Shown: positions 1 to 10,314, counted from the stretch's first letter. The stretch is DNA of 53,569 nucleotides from Rhodobacter sp. (GCA_027487575.1 JAIYDJ010000046.1:1-53569), one strand, 5' to 3'. Notes: generated from the letters alone by a model not told the origin. Made by a program: numbers and translations.

Positions 1-1
1 G

Positions 2-118
2 CTGGAAGATGGTCACGTGACCGAACAGGGCACGCATGACTCCCTGCTGGCCCAGGACGGGCGCTATGCGGCCATGTGGAACCGCCAGTCGGCCGAGGAT
101 GAACAGGTCGCGGCCTGA
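2..118 (+). CDS. ABC exporter, C-terminal fragment (5' end outside window)
   Basis: The reading frame enters from the left edge and stops at TGA 116-118, leaving 38 codons. The residues read LEDGHVTEQGTHDSLLAQDG followed by RYAAMWNRQ. This is the typical end of the nucleotide-binding domain of a fused permease/ATPase exporter (MsbA/Atm1 type): the 'G.I.E.GTH..LL...G.Y..MW..Q' segment after the H-loop. The substrate cannot be inferred from this piece. The 281 bases to the next gene hold nothing I recognise, so it is probably a separate transcription unit. Confidence 0.75.
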   Translation: MEDGHVTEQGTHDSLLAQDGRYAAMWNRQSAEDEQVAA

Positions 119-399
119 CTGGACGTGGCACACCTGCCGTTGTGGTCAAGCCTGACCAGACGATCCTGCGGGCGATCTGGCGGCCATGGCATGACGGCGC
201 GCTACATCGGCGCGCCAATTCCGGAACAGAACTGCCCCGCGCGGTTGGGCGTGCAGCGTCAGCCGCTTGATACCGGTCTGTCCCGGCGCGGAATCGCCCG
301 GGCGCCGGCCGCGGCAGACGGGTGCCGGTCGAACCGGGCCGGGGCTTGGCAAGGGCGCGGGTTTGCCTGTAAGACGGACGTGCAATCAGGAGAGCCCGT

Positions 400-1074
400 G
401 TGAGCAGTCCCGACAGTTTCATCGACGAGGTCACCGAAGAGGTCCGCCGGGACCGCCTGTTCGCGGCGTTTCGCAAGTACGGCTGGATCGGCATCGTCGT
501 CGTTCTGGGAATCGTCGGCGGTGCGGGCTGGAACGAATGGCAGAAGGCGCATGATATGGCGCGGGCGCAGGCCTTTGGCGACGGGGTGATCGACAGCCTC
601 GACCTGGGTGGCCCGGAAGAACGCCGCGCGGCGCTGCAGGCCCTGCCGGCCGACGGGGGCCAGATTGCGATCCGCCAACTGCTGCTGGCCTCGGACCCGG
701 TGCAGGACCGCGCGGGCACCCTGCAGGCGCTGGACGCGCTGGCCGCCGACGCGAGCCAGCCGCAGTTGTACCGCGATCTGGCGGTCTTGCGTCGGGTGAC
801 TCTGGCGGGAACGGAACAGCCTTTGGCCGAACGTCGCGCGGCGCTGGAACCCCTGACCGCGCCGGGACGGGCCTTCCGGACCCTCGCGCTGGAGCAGCTG
901 GCCTATCTGATGATCGAAGAGGCCAAGGGACCCGAGGCGATCACGGCCCTGACCGCGCTGCTGCGCGATCAGGAAGCCCCCGCGGGATTGCGCCGCCGGG
1001 CCAGCGAGATGATCATTGCGCTGGGGGGGGACGTGCCGCAGGCCGACCCGCTGCCGGTGTCGCAGGACGGTTAG
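400..1074 (+). CDS. YfgM-like membrane-anchored tetratricopeptide protein
   Basis: A 224-residue protein with a short cytoplasmic N-terminus, one membrane segment at about residues 27-44 (GWIGIVVVLGIVGGAGW) and a helical, alanine/leucine-rich C-terminal domain of TPR type. The order yfgM-bamB-der is also found in Escherichia coli, where YfgM is an envelope protein associated with the Sec machinery and periplasmic chaperones. The sequence is diverged, so equivalence to YfgM rests on topology and gene order. The start is GTG 400, with AGGAG at 388-392. The BamB-like gene follows 14 bases after the stop and is probably co-transcribed. Confidence 0.75.
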   Translation: MSSPDSFIDEVTEEVRRDRLFAAFRKYGWIGIVVVLGIVGGAGWNEWQKAHDMARAQAFGDGVIDSLDLGGPEERRAALQALPADGGQIAIRQLLLASDPVQDRAGTLQALDALAADASQPQLYRDLAVLRRVTLAGTEQPLAERRAALEPLTAPGRAFRTLALEQLAYLMIEEAKGPEAITALTALLRDQEAPAGLRRRASEMIIALGGDVPQADPLPVSQDG

Positions 1075-1088
1075 GCCTTGGAGTGCGC

Positions 1089-2450
1089 ATGAAGATGAAG
1101 GCCGGTCGTTTGAAAGTCGGAATTGCGGGCGCGGCGCTGCTGGCGCTGGTCGCCGGTTGCGAAAAGGACGTCATTCTGGAAGGCGAGCGGTTTCCCGTGC
1201 GCGCGCCGCTGGAAGACTCGATCCCTGTGGAGGGAGAGCCTGCACCGCAGGCCATGTCGTTGCGTCCTGAAAATCGGGCCGTGCCGATCGGACTTCCCGC
1301 AGCGCAGGCGAATGCCGACTGGGCGCAGCGCGGTGGCAATGCCCGTCACGCCTCGGGGCATGGTGTGCTGTCCGGCGCGCCGCAGCGGGTGTTCAGCGTC
1401 AGCGTGGGATCGGGCAATTCGCGCGGAAACCGCGTCGCCGCCGCGCCGGTCGTGGCGGGTGGGCGGGTCTTCACGATCGACGCTGGATCGGTGGTCAGTG
1501 CCGTGTCGACGGGCGGCGCGCTGCAGTGGTCGGCGGATTTGACCGCGGCGTTCGACCGGGGTGGTCGGGTGTCGGGCGGCGGGCTGGCGACCGACGGGCG
1601 GCGAGTGTATGCAGCGACCGGATATGGCGAGTTGGTGGCGCTGGACGCCGGGTCGGGCGCCGTGATCTGGCGGCAGCGGGTTGAAAGCCCGATCACCGGC
1701 GCGCCGATGGTCGAGGGCGATACGGTCTATGTCGTGGGCCGCGATGGCGGGGCCTGGGCGATCGATGCGGGCAATGGCCGGGTGCGCTGGACCACGCTGG
1801 GGGTTCCGTCTGCCAGCGGGATGGCCAACGGATCGGCCCCGGCCGTCGCGGGCGATCTGGTGCTGTTCCCGCAGGCCAGCGGCGAGTTGACCGCCGCCCG
1901 GCGCGACACGGGCGAGCGGGTGTGGGTTGCGGGACTGACCGGACAGCGGTCTGGCCGCGCCTATGCGCAGGCCGTCGGCGACCTGACCGGCGATCCGGTG
2001 GTGGTGGGCAATGTCATCTATGCCGGAACGGCGGCCGGGCGCACGGCGGCGCTGGATGCCCAGACCGGCGAGACGATCTGGAACGTCGGAGAAGGGGCCT
2101 TGAACCCGGCCTTGGTCGTCGGGGGATCGGTGTTCGTGGTGAATGATGAAAACCGGCTTGTACGCCTTGATGCGGGTTCGGGCGAGGTGATCTGGGCGGT
2201 CGACATGCCCTACTGGACCACCGACAAACTGCCCAAGCGCAAGGGGATCGTGGCGCAGTTCGGCCCGGTGCTGGCAGGGGGGCGGCTGGTTGTCGCCTCG
2301 TCCGACGGGCAGTTGCGGCTGTTCGATCCGACCAGCGGCGCGCTCGTCGGCGGCGCAGAGATTCCGGGTGGTGCGGCGAGTTCCGTCGCGCTGGCAGGCG
2401 GTGTTCTGTACGTCATGGGCGGCAACGGGCAACTTCACGCTTTCCGTTAA
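1089..2450 (+). CDS. bamB: BamB-like PQQ beta-propeller lipoprotein
   Basis: A 453-residue lipoprotein. The first 23 residues form a signal peptide with lipobox LVAGC, so Cys24 would be lipidated. The rest consists of repeated blades with motifs such as '[10 protein letters not shown]', '[10 protein letters not shown]' and '[10 protein letters not shown]', typical of PQQ-like propellers that do not bind PQQ. BamB is an outer-membrane lipoprotein of the Bam complex that inserts beta-barrel proteins. I chose ATG 1089 rather than GTG 1083 because GGAG at 1080-1083 is well placed for the ATG and overlaps the GTG. It lies between a YfgM-like gene and der, the same order as in E. coli. Confidence 0.8.
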   Translation: MKMKAGRLKVGIAGAALLALVAGCEKDVILEGERFPVRAPLEDSIPVEGEPAPQAMSLRPENRAVPIGLPAAQANADWAQRGGNARHASGHGVLSGAPQRVFSVSVGSGNSRGNRVAAAPVVAGGRVFTIDAGSVVSAVSTGGALQWSADLTAAFDRGGRVSGGGLATDGRRVYAATGYGELVALDAGSGAVIWRQRVESPITGAPMVEGDTVYVVGRDGGAWAIDAGNGRVRWTTLGVPSASGMANGSAPAVAGDLVLFPQASGELTAARRDTGERVWVAGLTGQRSGRAYAQAVGDLTGDPVVVGNVIYAGTAAGRTAALDAQTGETIWNVGEGALNPALVVGGSVFVVNDENRLVRLDAGSGEVIWAVDMPYWTTDKLPKRKGIVAQFGPVLAGGRLVVASSDGQLRLFDPTSGALVGGAEIPGGAASSVALAGGVLYVMGGNGQLHAFR

Positions 2451-2500
2451 GGCAGGGTGCGTGTAAGGCAGGCGCTTGGTTATTCCCGGACTGTTCTGAC

Positions 2501-3982
2501 ATGAGCTTCACTCTGGCCATCGTAGGCCGCCCCAATGTGGGCAAATCGACCCTGTTCAACCGGCTTGTCGGCCGCAAGCTGGCGCTGGTCGATGACCAGC
2601 CGGGCGTCACGCGCGACCTGCGCGAGGGTGATGGCAAGATTTTCGATCTGCGGTTCACCGTGATCGACACCGCCGGGTTGGAGGAGGTGACTGACGACAG
2701 TCTGCAGGGCCGGATGCGGCGGTTGACCGAGCGCGCTGTGGACATGGCGGATGTCAGTCTGTTCCTGATCGACGGGCGCGTGGGTGTGACCCCGACGGAT
2801 GAGGTGTTTGCCGACATCCTGCGCAAGAAGGGCGCGCGGGTCATCCTTGGCGTCAACAAGGCCGAAGGCAAGGCCGGGGACGCCGGCGCGCTGGAGGGCT
2901 GGTCACTGGGTCTGGGTGAACCGATCCGGCTCTCTGCCGAACATGGCGAGGGGATCGATGATCTTTACGATGCGCTGAAACCCTACGAGGCCGAGTTCGC
3001 CGCGCGCGAGGCCGAAAACGCGCCGCTGGTCGATGTGGACCTGTCGGAAGAAGAGGCCGAAGTCGAGGCGGACGAGGCCTCGCATTTTCCGACGCAGGCC
3101 AAGCCCTTGCAGATCGCGGTGATCGGCCGGCCCAATGCGGGCAAATCGACGCTGATCAACACCATCCTCGGCTATGACCGGATGCTGACCGGACCGGAGC
3201 CCGGCATCACCCGTGACGCGATTTCGGTCAAGGCGGACTGGTTCGAAACCCCGATCCGGATTTTCGACACCGCCGGAATGCGCAAGAAGGCCCGTGTGGT
3301 CGAAAAGCTGGAAAAGCTGTCAGTCGCGGATGGCTTGCGCGCGGTGCGGTTCGCCGAGGTCGTCGTCGTACTGCTGGACGTGGAGATTCCGTTCGAGGTG
3401 CAGGACCTGCGGATCGCCGACTATGCCGAGACCGAAGGGCGTGCGGTGGTGGTGGCGGTCAACAAGTGGGACCTGGAGGGCGAAAAGCAGGAAAAGCTCG
3501 CCGAGCTGAAAGAAATGTTCGAGCGGTTGTTGCCGCAGTTGCGCGGTGCGCCGCTGGTGACGATCTCGGCCAAGACCGGGCGCGGGATGGACCGGCTTCA
3601 CGATGCGATCCGCAAGGCGCATGACGTGTGGAACCGGCGGATCACCACGGCGCGGCTGAATGGCTGGCTGGGGGCGATGTGCGAGGCGCATCCGCCACCG
3701 GCACCGGGCGGGCACCGTATCCGCTTGCGCTATATCAGCCAGGTCAAGACAAGGCCGCCGGGCTTTGTCATCATGTGTTCGCGCCCTGATGAATTGCCGG
3801 AAAGCTACAAGCGCTATCTGGTCAACGGGTTGCGCGACCACTTTCAGATGCCGGGCACGCCGATCCGCCTGTTCTTTCGCAGCCAGTCGTCGAAGAACCC
3901 GTTCAAGGACCGCAAATTTCACACCCCGAGCCGGTTGCGCAAGCACATGGACGGCAAGGCGGGCACCAGCCCGAAACGCTAG
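2501..3982 (+). CDS. der: GTPase Der (ribosome biogenesis)
   Basis: A 493-residue double GTPase. Two Ras-like G domains are visible: P-loops GRPNVGKS at about residues 9-16 and GRPNAGKS at about 209-216, each followed by a DTAG motif and NKxD (VNKAEG in the first, degenerate; VNKWD in the second). An acidic linker near residues 175-195 separates them, and a C-terminal KH-like domain ends the protein. Der acts in assembly of the 50S ribosomal subunit. The stop overlaps the end of the convergent TspO-like gene by four bases. Confidence 0.97.
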   Translation: MSFTLAIVGRPNVGKSTLFNRLVGRKLALVDDQPGVTRDLREGDGKIFDLRFTVIDTAGLEEVTDDSLQGRMRRLTERAVDMADVSLFLIDGRVGVTPTDEVFADILRKKGARVILGVNKAEGKAGDAGALEGWSLGLGEPIRLSAEHGEGIDDLYDALKPYEAEFAAREAENAPLVDVDLSEEEAEVEADEASHFPTQAKPLQIAVIGRPNAGKSTLINTILGYDRMLTGPEPGITRDAISVKADWFETPIRIFDTAGMRKKARVVEKLEKLSVADGLRAVRFAEVVVVLLDVEIPFEVQDLRIADYAETEGRAVVVAVNKWDLEGEKQEKLAELKEMFERLLPQLRGAPLVTISAKTGRGMDRLHDAIRKAHDVWNRRITTARLNGWLGAMCEAHPPPAPGGHRIRLRYISQVKTRPPGFVIMCSRPDELPESYKRYLVNGLRDHFQMPGTPIRLFFRSQSSKNPFKDRKFHTPSRLRKHMDGKAGTSPKR

Positions 3983-4701
3983 ACCGCCCGGGCCCGCTGT
4001 CGCTGCAGAAACAGCACCAGTGCGATCGCCACCACAACGATCCCCGTCCCGGCCGCTACTGCGACCGTGGTGTCCTGCCCGGCATTTGCAACGGTGACGC
4101 CGATCAGCGCCCAGATCACGGTCAACCCATAGACCGGCATGCGCGGTCTGGTCGCCTGAACGGCCAGCCCGACGGCCAGAACCAGCACCAGCATCGCCAG
4201 TGCGGCGTTCGTGTCGCTGAACACACCGTAGCCGCCCAGCAGCACCCCGGTCGACACCGCCGTGGCCGCCGTCAGCCAGCCCGCGAAGATCGCCAGAGGC
4301 GCGCTCAGCAGCCAGGGGTCCGGCTCGGTCGGGGCGGCAAGGAACGCGATGACAGCCGACACCGCCATCACCCAGATCACCGCTGTCGCCCATTCCGGGC
4401 TTGCCCCGGCGATGGCCAGCCAAACCGACCCCAAGACCACCGCCACGATCAGCGGCAGCCGCACCCCCGCCCAAGCCGGATCGTCGACGCGCTGCCACAA
4501 GCCGTAACCGGCATGCACAATCAGCCAGACGTAGATCAGACTCCAGATCGAAAAGGCATAGCCCGCAGGCTGGATCGCAGGATCGGGAATCGCGACAGGG
4601 AACTGGCCGGGCTCGTAGCCGGTGAAGGATGGGGTCACGAAGGGCGCAACCGCAAAGGCGACCGTGGATAGCAACAGGACAAGCGCAAAAATGCGGTTCA
4701 T
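3979..4701 (-). CDS. TspO/MBR-like tryptophan-rich integral membrane protein
   Basis: A 240-residue, strongly hydrophobic protein with six or more possible membrane segments. The motif [16 protein letters not shown] near residues 46-61 matches the 'P.g..FgiWs.iY' signature of tryptophan-rich sensory/TspO-type proteins, and the Trp content of the helices fits. It is longer than classical TspO (about 160 residues), so it belongs to the extended branch, whose ligand is unclear. It starts 56 bases downstream of serS on the same strand and converges with der. Confidence 0.6.
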   Translation of the reverse strand: MNRIFALVLLLSTVAFAVAPFVTPSFTGYEPGQFPVAIPDPAIQPAGYAFSIWSLIYVWLIVHAGYGLWQRVDDPAWAGVRLPLIVAVVLGSVWLAIAGASPEWATAVIWVMAVSAVIAFLAAPTEPDPWLLSAPLAIFAGWLTAATAVSTGVLLGGYGVFSDTNAALAMLVLVLAVGLAVQATRPRMPVYGLTVIWALIGVTVANAGQDTTVAVAAGTGIVVVAIALVLFLQRQRARAV

Positions 4702-4757
4702 GTGAAACTCCGACTTGTTACCCGGGGCAAACCCGGAGGGGTCTGATTGGTTCCGCG

Positions 4758-6047
4758 CTATGCCAGCGCCCCATCCGCCGCGATCCGCGTCCTGCCACCA
4801 AGATAAGGATGCAGGACTGTGGGCAGGTCGACCGAGCCGTCCGCCTGCTGTCCGTTCTCCAGCACCGCGATCAGGCAGCGTCCGACGGCCAGGCCCGAGC
4901 CGTTCAGCGTCGCCACGAAGTCCGGCTTGCCGCCCGGCGTCTTGTAGCGGGCGTTCATCCGGCGGGCCTGGAACTGGCCGCAGGTCGAGACGGAACTGAT
5001 TTCGCGGTAGCGGCCCTGACCGGGCAGCCAGGCTTCCAGATCATGCGTCTTTTGCGCGCCAAAGCCCATGTCGCCGGTGCAAAGCACGATGGTGCGATAA
5101 GGGATGCCCAGCCGTTCCAGAATGGTTTCGGCGCAGCGGGTCATCCGGTCATGCTCGGCCAGCGCCGATTCCGGCGTGCAGATCGTGACCATCTCCACCT
5201 TTTCGAACTGGTGCTGACGCAGCATTCCGGCGGTGTCCTTGCCGGCCGACCCCGCTTCAGAGCGGAAACACTGGGTATGCGCCGTCATCCGCCGAGGCAG
5301 GACCGCCCCATCGAGAATGTCGCCTGCGACAGAGTTGGTCAAAGTGACTTCCGATGTCGGGATCAGCCACCAGCCATTGGTCGTCTGATAGCTGTCTTCG
5401 GCAAACTTCGGCAACTGGTTGGTGCCGTACATCGCGTCTTCCTTGACCAGAACGGGCGTCCAGGTTTCGGTCAGGCCGTGTTCGTCGATGTGGGTGTCCA
5501 GCATGAACTGCGCCAGCGCGCGATGGACCCGGATCACCGCCCCGCGCAACACGACAAAGCGCGCGCCGGAAAGTTTGGCCGCCGTTTCGAAATCCATGCC
5601 GGGTTTGACGCCGGGGATGTCGAAATGCTCCAGCGGCTGAAAATCGAACCGGCGCGGAGTGCCCCAGCGGCGCAACTCCACATTGCCGTCCTCGTCCGCG
5701 CCATCGGGAACTTCGTCCAACGGCAGGTTGGGAATGGTCATCAGCAGGTCGCGCAGCGCCGTGTCGTACTCGGCAGCCTTCGCGGGCAGCGTCCCGACCA
5801 GCGCCTTTAGGTCATTCACCTCGGCGCGCAGCGACTCGAAACCGGCGATGTCGCCGGTGGCCTTGGCGGTGCCTGCAAGTTTGCTGAGCCGGTTGATTTC
5901 GGCCTGCTTCTGTTCCGCCAGCAGAATCATGCCCCGGCGATCCTCGTCCTGGCTAAGGATGTCGGCGGACATGGGGGCCAGCCCGCGACGGGCCAGCGCC
6001 GCGTCAAAGGCGGCGGGGTTTTCGCGGATCGCGCGGATATCGTGCAT
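4758..6047 (-). CDS. serS: Serine--tRNA ligase
   Basis: A 429-residue class II aminoacyl-tRNA synthetase. The N-terminal long antiparallel coiled-coil arm lies at about residues 30-105. Motif 2 appears as [12 protein letters not shown] and motif 3 as [11 protein letters not shown]. The enzyme charges tRNA-Ser (and tRNA-Sec where present). The start is ATG 6047, giving [10 protein letters not shown], with GAGG six bases upstream; an in-frame TTG at 6059 lies inside that Shine-Dalgarno region and is rejected. A TspO-like gene follows downstream. Confidence 0.97.
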   Translation of the reverse strand: MHDIRAIRENPAAFDAALARRGLAPMSADILSQDEDRRGMILLAEQKQAEINRLSKLAGTAKATGDIAGFESLRAEVNDLKALVGTLPAKAAEYDTALRDLLMTIPNLPLDEVPDGADEDGNVELRRWGTPRRFDFQPLEHFDIPGVKPGMDFETAAKLSGARFVVLRGAVIRVHRALAQFMLDTHIDEHGLTETWTPVLVKEDAMYGTNQLPKFAEDSYQTTNGWWLIPTSEVTLTNSVAGDILDGAVLPRRMTAHTQCFRSEAGSAGKDTAGMLRQHQFEKVEMVTICTPESALAEHDRMTRCAETILERLGIPYRTIVLCTGDMGFGAQKTHDLEAWLPGQGRYREISSVSTCGQFQARRMNARYKTPGGKPDFVATLNGSGLAVGRCLIAVLENGQQADGSVDLPTVLHPYLGGRTRIAADGALA

Positions 6048-6227
6048 GGGCAGCCTCAAGACAGAGTTTGCCCTGCTATGCCCGATTGCGCGGCCCGGGT
6101 GAACCGCAATCTGCCCGGTGAACGCAATTCTGCCCGTCTGCCAAGGGGAACGGCTGACTGCCGAACCGCAGTCACTGGCGTTCGGCGCACCGCCAACGTC
6201 GGCACATCGGGCCTGTCACGGAAGAGT

Positions 6228-6302
6228 TGGCTGGGGCGCCAGGGATCGAACCTGGGAATGTCGGTACCAAAAACCGATGCCTTACCGCTTGGCGACGCCC
6301 CA
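6228..6302 (-). tRNA. tRNA-Gln (anticodon UUG)
   Basis: Read on the minus strand, the acceptor arms TGGGGCG and CGCCCCA pair over seven bases, followed by discriminator G and an encoded CCA (complement of 6228-6230). The T arm carries GGTTCGATCC and the anticodon loop is TTTTGGT, giving anticodon TTG. Length with CCA is 75. It lies between serS and the flavoprotein gene, so any start upstream of 6302 for the latter is excluded. Confidence 0.95.
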
Positions 6303-6390
6303 ACTGGCGCGGTGTGTAGCGAAGGGTCCAAAGGGCCGCAAGAGGAAATTCGCGAATTGCCGGGGCAGTCCGGTCGGGCTATGCGGGGGC

Positions 6391-7569
6391 ATGGATCGGG
6401 TGGATGTCGTCATCATCGGGGCCGGCGCGGCGGGGATGTTCTGCGCGATCGAGGCGGCACGCCGGGGGCGGCGGGTGCTGGTGATCGACCATGCCAAAGC
6501 GGCGGGAGAGAAGATCCGCATCTCGGGCGGGGGGCGGTGCAACTTCACCAACCTCAACATCGCGCCGGACCGGTTTCTGTCGAAGAATCCGCGCTTTGCG
6601 CTGTCGGCGCTGCGCCGTTACAGCGCTGCGGATTTCGTGGCGCGGATCGAGGCTGCGGGCATCGCGTGGCACGAAAAGACGCTGGGACAACTGTTTTGCG
6701 ACGGGTCGGCCACGCAGGTTGTGCGGATGTTGCTGGATAACATGGCACGGGCGGGGGCCGATCTTTGGCTGAACTGCGCCGTGGGGGCGGTCCGGCGGGG
6801 CAACGACGGGTTTCAGGTGGAAACCGCGCGCGGCGTTGTGCAAGCGGCGGCGGTGGTGGTGGCCACAGGGGGCAAGTCCATCCCGAAGATGGGGGCCAGC
6901 GGGTTCGGGTATCAACTGGCCGAAACGTTCGGGCTGCCGCTGGTCGAAACGCGTCCGGGACTGGTGCCGCTGACCTTTGCAGAACAGGAACTGGTCTGGA
7001 TGGCGCCTTTGGCGGGGGTCTCGCTGCCGGGCCGGGTCGGCTGCGGCAAGGCGCGGTTCGACGAGGCGCTGCTGTTCACCCATCGCGGACTTTCGGGGCC
7101 GGCCGTGCTGCAAACCTCCAGCTATTGGCGCGAAGGGCAAGGGATCGTGCTGGACCTGATGCCGGGGCGCGATGCTGGGGCCTGGCTGCGTGCCGCGCGG
7201 CAGGCGTCGGGGCGGGCTGCGCTGCGGACGGTGCTGGGGCAGGTGCTGCCCGAACGTCTGACCCGGCATCTGGAGGCGGCAGCGGGTGCCACCGGCCCGA
7301 TGGCCGGGCTGTCGGGCGGCGTCATGGATCGCGTGGCGGCGATGCTGAACGGCTGGACGCTGACCCCGGTCGGGTCGGAAGGCTACCGAACCGCCGAGGT
7401 CACGCTGGGCGGCGTGGACACGGACGCGCTGGATGGCCGCACGATGCAGGCCCGTGGAGTGCCGGGTCTGTATTTCATCGGCGAGGTGGTGGATGTGACG
7501 GGTTGGCTTGGGGGCTACAACTTCCAGTGGGCCTGGTCGAGCGGATGGGCTGCGGGGCAGGCGGTCTGA
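6391..7569 (+). CDS. BaiN/HI0933-family FAD-dependent oxidoreductase
   Basis: A 392-residue flavoprotein. The FAD-binding Rossmann motif GAGAAG is at residues 10-15, followed by GEKIRISGGGRCNFTN, the hallmark of the HI0933/YhiN/BaiN family, and a C-terminal 'GLYFIGEVVDVTGWLGGYN' FAD motif. The physiological substrate of most members is unknown; BaiN of gut clostridia acts in bile-acid dehydroxylation, which should not be transferred here. The frame is open further upstream, but the tRNA-Gln gene occupies part of it, so ATG 6391 (MDRVDVVIIG) is taken as start. A terminator hairpin follows at 7615-7656. Confidence 0.85.
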   Translation: MDRVDVVIIGAGAAGMFCAIEAARRGRRVLVIDHAKAAGEKIRISGGGRCNFTNLNIAPDRFLSKNPRFALSALRRYSAADFVARIEAAGIAWHEKTLGQLFCDGSATQVVRMLLDNMARAGADLWLNCAVGAVRRGNDGFQVETARGVVQAAAVVVATGGKSIPKMGASGFGYQLAETFGLPLVETRPGLVPLTFAEQELVWMAPLAGVSLPGRVGCGKARFDEALLFTHRGLSGPAVLQTSSYWREGQGIVLDLMPGRDAGAWLRAARQASGRAALRTVLGQVLPERLTRHLEAAAGATGPMAGLSGGVMDRVAAMLNGWTLTPVGSEGYRTAEVTLGGVDTDALDGRTMQARGVPGLYFIGEVVDVTGWLGGYNFQWAWSSGWAAGQAV

Positions 7570-7614
7570 CCGCCAGCCCGTCTGGCGAAGGGATCGGCAC
7601 TCTGGGTACAGGCA

Positions 7615-7656
7615 CGACCGGACAGGCCCCGTATCTGGGCGTGTCCGGCCGGGTTT
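7615..7656 (+). terminator. Rho-independent terminator after the BaiN-type gene
   Basis: Arms CGACCGGACA (7615-7624) and TGTCCGGCCG (7642-7651) pair over ten bases with one G.U, and GGTTTTCG follows. A second small hairpin (CGCCAG/CTGGCG, 7571-7587) sits directly behind the stop codon. The same structure faces the end of the convergent kpsE gene. Confidence 0.6.
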
Positions 7657-7662
7657 TCGCAT

Positions 7663-9327
7663 TCAGGCCGTCAACTGCTCTTTCAGGATCGCGACCGTCA
7701 TGGTGATCATCAGGTAGATCCCGAGGAAGATCAGCATGACCACCAGCGTGTTCTCGAAAGCGCGCGGGTAGCTTGGTTCGTCGGGCATGATCGGGTTGAC
7801 CGAAATCGACAGGTAGCGCGTTTGCCGGTTTGCTTCGACCCGCGCCGATTCCATCGCCTGCAGCGACTGCGCCAGCATCATCTGCCGCGTGGTCACGTCG
7901 GCCTGCGCCACCAGCAGTTCGGACTGCACCTTGGCCAAGGACTGTCCCGTGCCGTCGTCTTCGGTCAGCTTGGCGCGCAGGCTGGAAATCTCGGTCTCCA
8001 GCGTGGCGATCCGGCGCTTCAGCGGTTCCATCCGCGCAACGTTGGGGGTCTGGTTGCTTTCCATCTGCGCCAGCGACAGGCGGTCCTGCGTCAACTGGGT
8101 TTCCAGCCCGCCGATCTGCGAGGTGATCAGACCGACTTCGACCTCGGATGACAGGATCTTGTACTTCTCCTGCAGTTCCACCGTCCGCCGCTGCGATTCC
8201 AGCATCTTGATCTCGGCGTCGGCATAGCTTTCGCGTGCGCCCGCCATCTGGTCTTCGCGCAGGCGCTGGGTCAGCTGATCGACCTGTTCCTCGGCATAGC
8301 CGATCAGCGCCCGCGAAAATTCCGCCGCCGCCTCGGGGGTGGTTGCGCTGACCTCCATCTTGATGATGCCTTCGGTCGGGTCATAGGCGATCTTCACGTT
8401 GCGCTTGTAGGTCTTGTACGCGGCGGTGTTGGTTCCGTCGGCATCCAGCCGCTGGATCGGATCGACCGAAGGGTCCGAGAAATGGGCGCGGAACCCCTGA
8501 TCGGCGTCCAGCCGCGCCATCGCTTCGGGGGATTGCAGATATCCCTGCACCGCGATGCTGTCTTGCGACGTGGCAAAGCTGGTGCCGCCCAGCAGACTGC
8601 CAAGCCCCGCTGCCGCGGCCGGTTCGGCCTGCTGGATGACGAATTCGGTGCGGCTGGAGTAAAGCGGGGTCGCAACCATGTAATAGTACCAGCCGGCCAG
8701 CATCGTGGGCAGACCGACAAAGAAGAACAGCCGCGCCATCAGCAGCAGCATCTTGCGGCGGCGGCGCTTGGCCATGTCGCGCTGGATGCGGGCGACTTCG
8801 GCGATGTGGGATTGTTCCGCCCGCACTTCGGTGGACGGGACCTTCATCGGCTTGACGGTCTGGGGCAGTTTAACCCCGTCGCCGGGGGGGGAAACCGTCA
8901 GGGCGCGCGAAGGCTCGGCCACCGGATCGTCGTCATCGGCCGCAACCAGTTCCAGTACCGACGAGCGTTGCATCGGGTCGATCCCCGCGCGGCGCAGAAG
9001 GCGGACCGCGTCGAAATCCGACGTGGCGGGAAGGCCATGCTTCTGGGCCAGTCGGCGCGCCATGCGCAACTGCCGCCCCGTCAGCCCCTCGCGCCGGATC
9101 GCATCCATGTCCTGCGCGGCAGAGATGCCCTGCGGCGGCGCGACATCGTTCGCAGCAGGCGTTGCCACGGTCTGCGCCGTGGCAAAACGGCCTGCCCCGA
9201 ACCCGTCATCCGGCGCTGGAAAGAAGGCCTTGTTGTCCACCCGGCTGCTGCGCGGAAGGGGGTCCGCTATCGCCACCGGGTCGGGACGGCGGGTGCGAAA
9301 TCGTCTAACCTTGAGTTTGATAGTCAT
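7663..9327 (-). CDS. kpsE: Capsule export inner-membrane protein, KpsE-like
   Basis: A 554-residue polysaccharide co-polymerase/export protein. Residues 1-190 are a charged, probably cytoplasmic extension; a first membrane helix lies at about 192-214 (LLLMARLFFFVGLPTMLAGW). A periplasmic part with a long coiled coil (about 330-470) follows, then a P-rich stretch and a second membrane helix near 526-549. This is the KpsE/RkpR layout of group 2/3 capsule ABC export, bridging inner and outer membranes. E. coli KpsE lacks so large an N-terminal domain. The start ATG 9327 (MTIKLKVRRF) overlaps the 3' end of kpsT by 23 bases, so the two are one operon. Confidence 0.8.
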   Translation of the reverse strand: MTIKLKVRRFRTRRPDPVAIADPLPRSSRVDNKAFFPAPDDGFGAGRFATAQTVATPAANDVAPPQGISAAQDMDAIRREGLTGRQLRMARRLAQKHGLPATSDFDAVRLLRRAGIDPMQRSSVLELVAADDDDPVAEPSRALTVSPPGDGVKLPQTVKPMKVPSTEVRAEQSHIAEVARIQRDMAKRRRRKMLLLMARLFFFVGLPTMLAGWYYYMVATPLYSSRTEFVIQQAEPAAAAGLGSLLGGTSFATSQDSIAVQGYLQSPEAMARLDADQGFRAHFSDPSVDPIQRLDADGTNTAAYKTYKRNVKIAYDPTEGIIKMEVSATTPEAAAEFSRALIGYAEEQVDQLTQRLREDQMAGARESYADAEIKMLESQRRTVELQEKYKILSSEVEVGLITSQIGGLETQLTQDRLSLAQMESNQTPNVARMEPLKRRIATLETEISSLRAKLTEDDGTGQSLAKVQSELLVAQADVTTRQMMLAQSLQAMESARVEANRQTRYLSISVNPIMPDEPSYPRAFENTLVVMLIFLGIYLMITMTVAILKEQLTA

Positions 9328-9964
9328 AAAGCTGTTTCGCTTCTTCCAAGGTTTCGAACATGTAAAGCTGGCCGTTGCGCAGCACGGCCGCAGAGCGGCA
9401 GAATTTTTCCAGCGTGGCGGGCTGGTGTGACACCACGACCACGGTTGCATTCGCCAGCCGCTGCCGAAGGACCTGCCCCGCCTTGCGGTTGAACTCGACA
9501 TCCGTGGTCGCGGGCATGCCTTCGTCGATCAGATAGATGTCGAACTCCAGCGCCAGCATCAGCGAGAACGAAAACCGCGACCGCATCCCTGACGAATAGG
9601 TGCCGACCGGCATGTCGAAATACTCGTTGATGTTGGTCAGCCAGCGGCAGAAGCTTTCGACATAGTCGGGATCGAGGCTGTAAAGCCGCGCGATGTACCG
9701 GGCGTTTTCGGTGGCGGTGTGCTTGTTGACGATGCCGCCCATGAAGCCCAACGGGAAGGAGATGCGCGACGTCCGGGTTATCCGGCCTTCGTCCGCCTGT
9801 TCCAGTCCTGCCATCATGTTGATGATGGTGGTCTTGCCGGTGCCGTTCGGGGCAAGAATGCCCAGCGAGTTTCCGATTTCGACCCGGAACGAGGCCCGGT
9901 CGAGTATGATCTTGCGGGTCTTGCCGGTCCAGAAGGACTTGCTGACATTGTTGAACTCGATCAT
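9305..9964 (-). CDS. kpsT: Capsule polysaccharide ABC transporter ATPase, KpsT-like
   Basis: A 219-residue ATPase of the capsular/O-antigen exporter class. Walker A is APNGTGKTT at residues 38-46, the signature region is TYSSGMRSR, and the Walker B region reads IYLIDEGMPATTD. The signature and Walker B variants are those of KpsT/BexA/CtrD. It energises export of capsular polysaccharide with a KpsM permease, but no kpsM gene is in the window; upstream is a 350-base non-coding stretch. It overlaps kpsE by 23 bases. Confidence 0.85.
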   Translation of the reverse strand: MIEFNNVSKSFWTGKTRKIILDRASFRVEIGNSLGILAPNGTGKTTIINMMAGLEQADEGRITRTSRISFPLGFMGGIVNKHTATENARYIARLYSLDPDYVESFCRWLTNINEYFDMPVGTYSSGMRSRFSFSLMLALEFDIYLIDEGMPATTDVEFNRKAGQVLRQRLANATVVVVSHQPATLEKFCRSAAVLRNGQLYMFETLEEAKQLYDYQTQG

Positions 9965-10314
9965 CCGAAAAACCCGAACACGCCGCCCCCAAAGAGACTT
10001 GCAAGGCGCAAGTCCGTCCTGCCTCTGATCCGGGGCACCGCCCGGTCTACCGGATTATTGTTAACGCCCGGTTTGCGTTTCCTTGAGGCACTGGCCGACC
10101 GGGTCGGATGCCGAAGGATTGTGTTGTGGTTAACCGATGTTGTGGGCAACATTATGTCGGAAGGGCCGCGTTTGCCACTCAAAATTTCCGCGTGCGTTGG
10201 CCGTGGCTGCTGTGTCCTGGTGCGCCGCCAAGGGTGATTTCCACCCTCGCCCCCGAAGGCGGCCCGTGGCAGGATATGACCCGCGGGCCTTGCCCGGACA
10301 GGGGAGGATGAGGA
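9965..10314. other. 350-base intergenic region between kpsT and the SseB-like gene
   Basis: No convincing gene is visible. The region is somewhat AT-richer than its surroundings (GATTATTGTTAACG near 10053, GTGTTGTGGTTAACC near 10121) and contains a hairpin-forming inverted repeat ATGTTG-TGGG-CAACAT at 10137-10152. It must carry the divergent promoters of kpsTE and of the SseB-like gene, but I cannot assign -35/-10 elements with confidence. Confidence 0.6.
10137..10152. repeat. Inverted repeat between divergent genes
   Basis: ATGTTG (10137-10142) and CAACAT (10147-10152) form a perfect six-base inverted repeat around TGGG. It sits in the divergent region between kpsT and the SseB-like gene and could be an operator for the capsule genes; no regulator is identified. 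Confidence 0.35.

Noticed and set aside
1083..1088. GTG 1083 as start of the BamB-like gene
   Set aside because: It overlaps the GGAG ribosome-binding site that serves ATG 1089.
6118..6390. Upstream extension of the BaiN-type flavoprotein frame
   Set aside because: It would include the tRNA-Gln gene and has no family similarity; the FAD motif begins only after ATG 6391.
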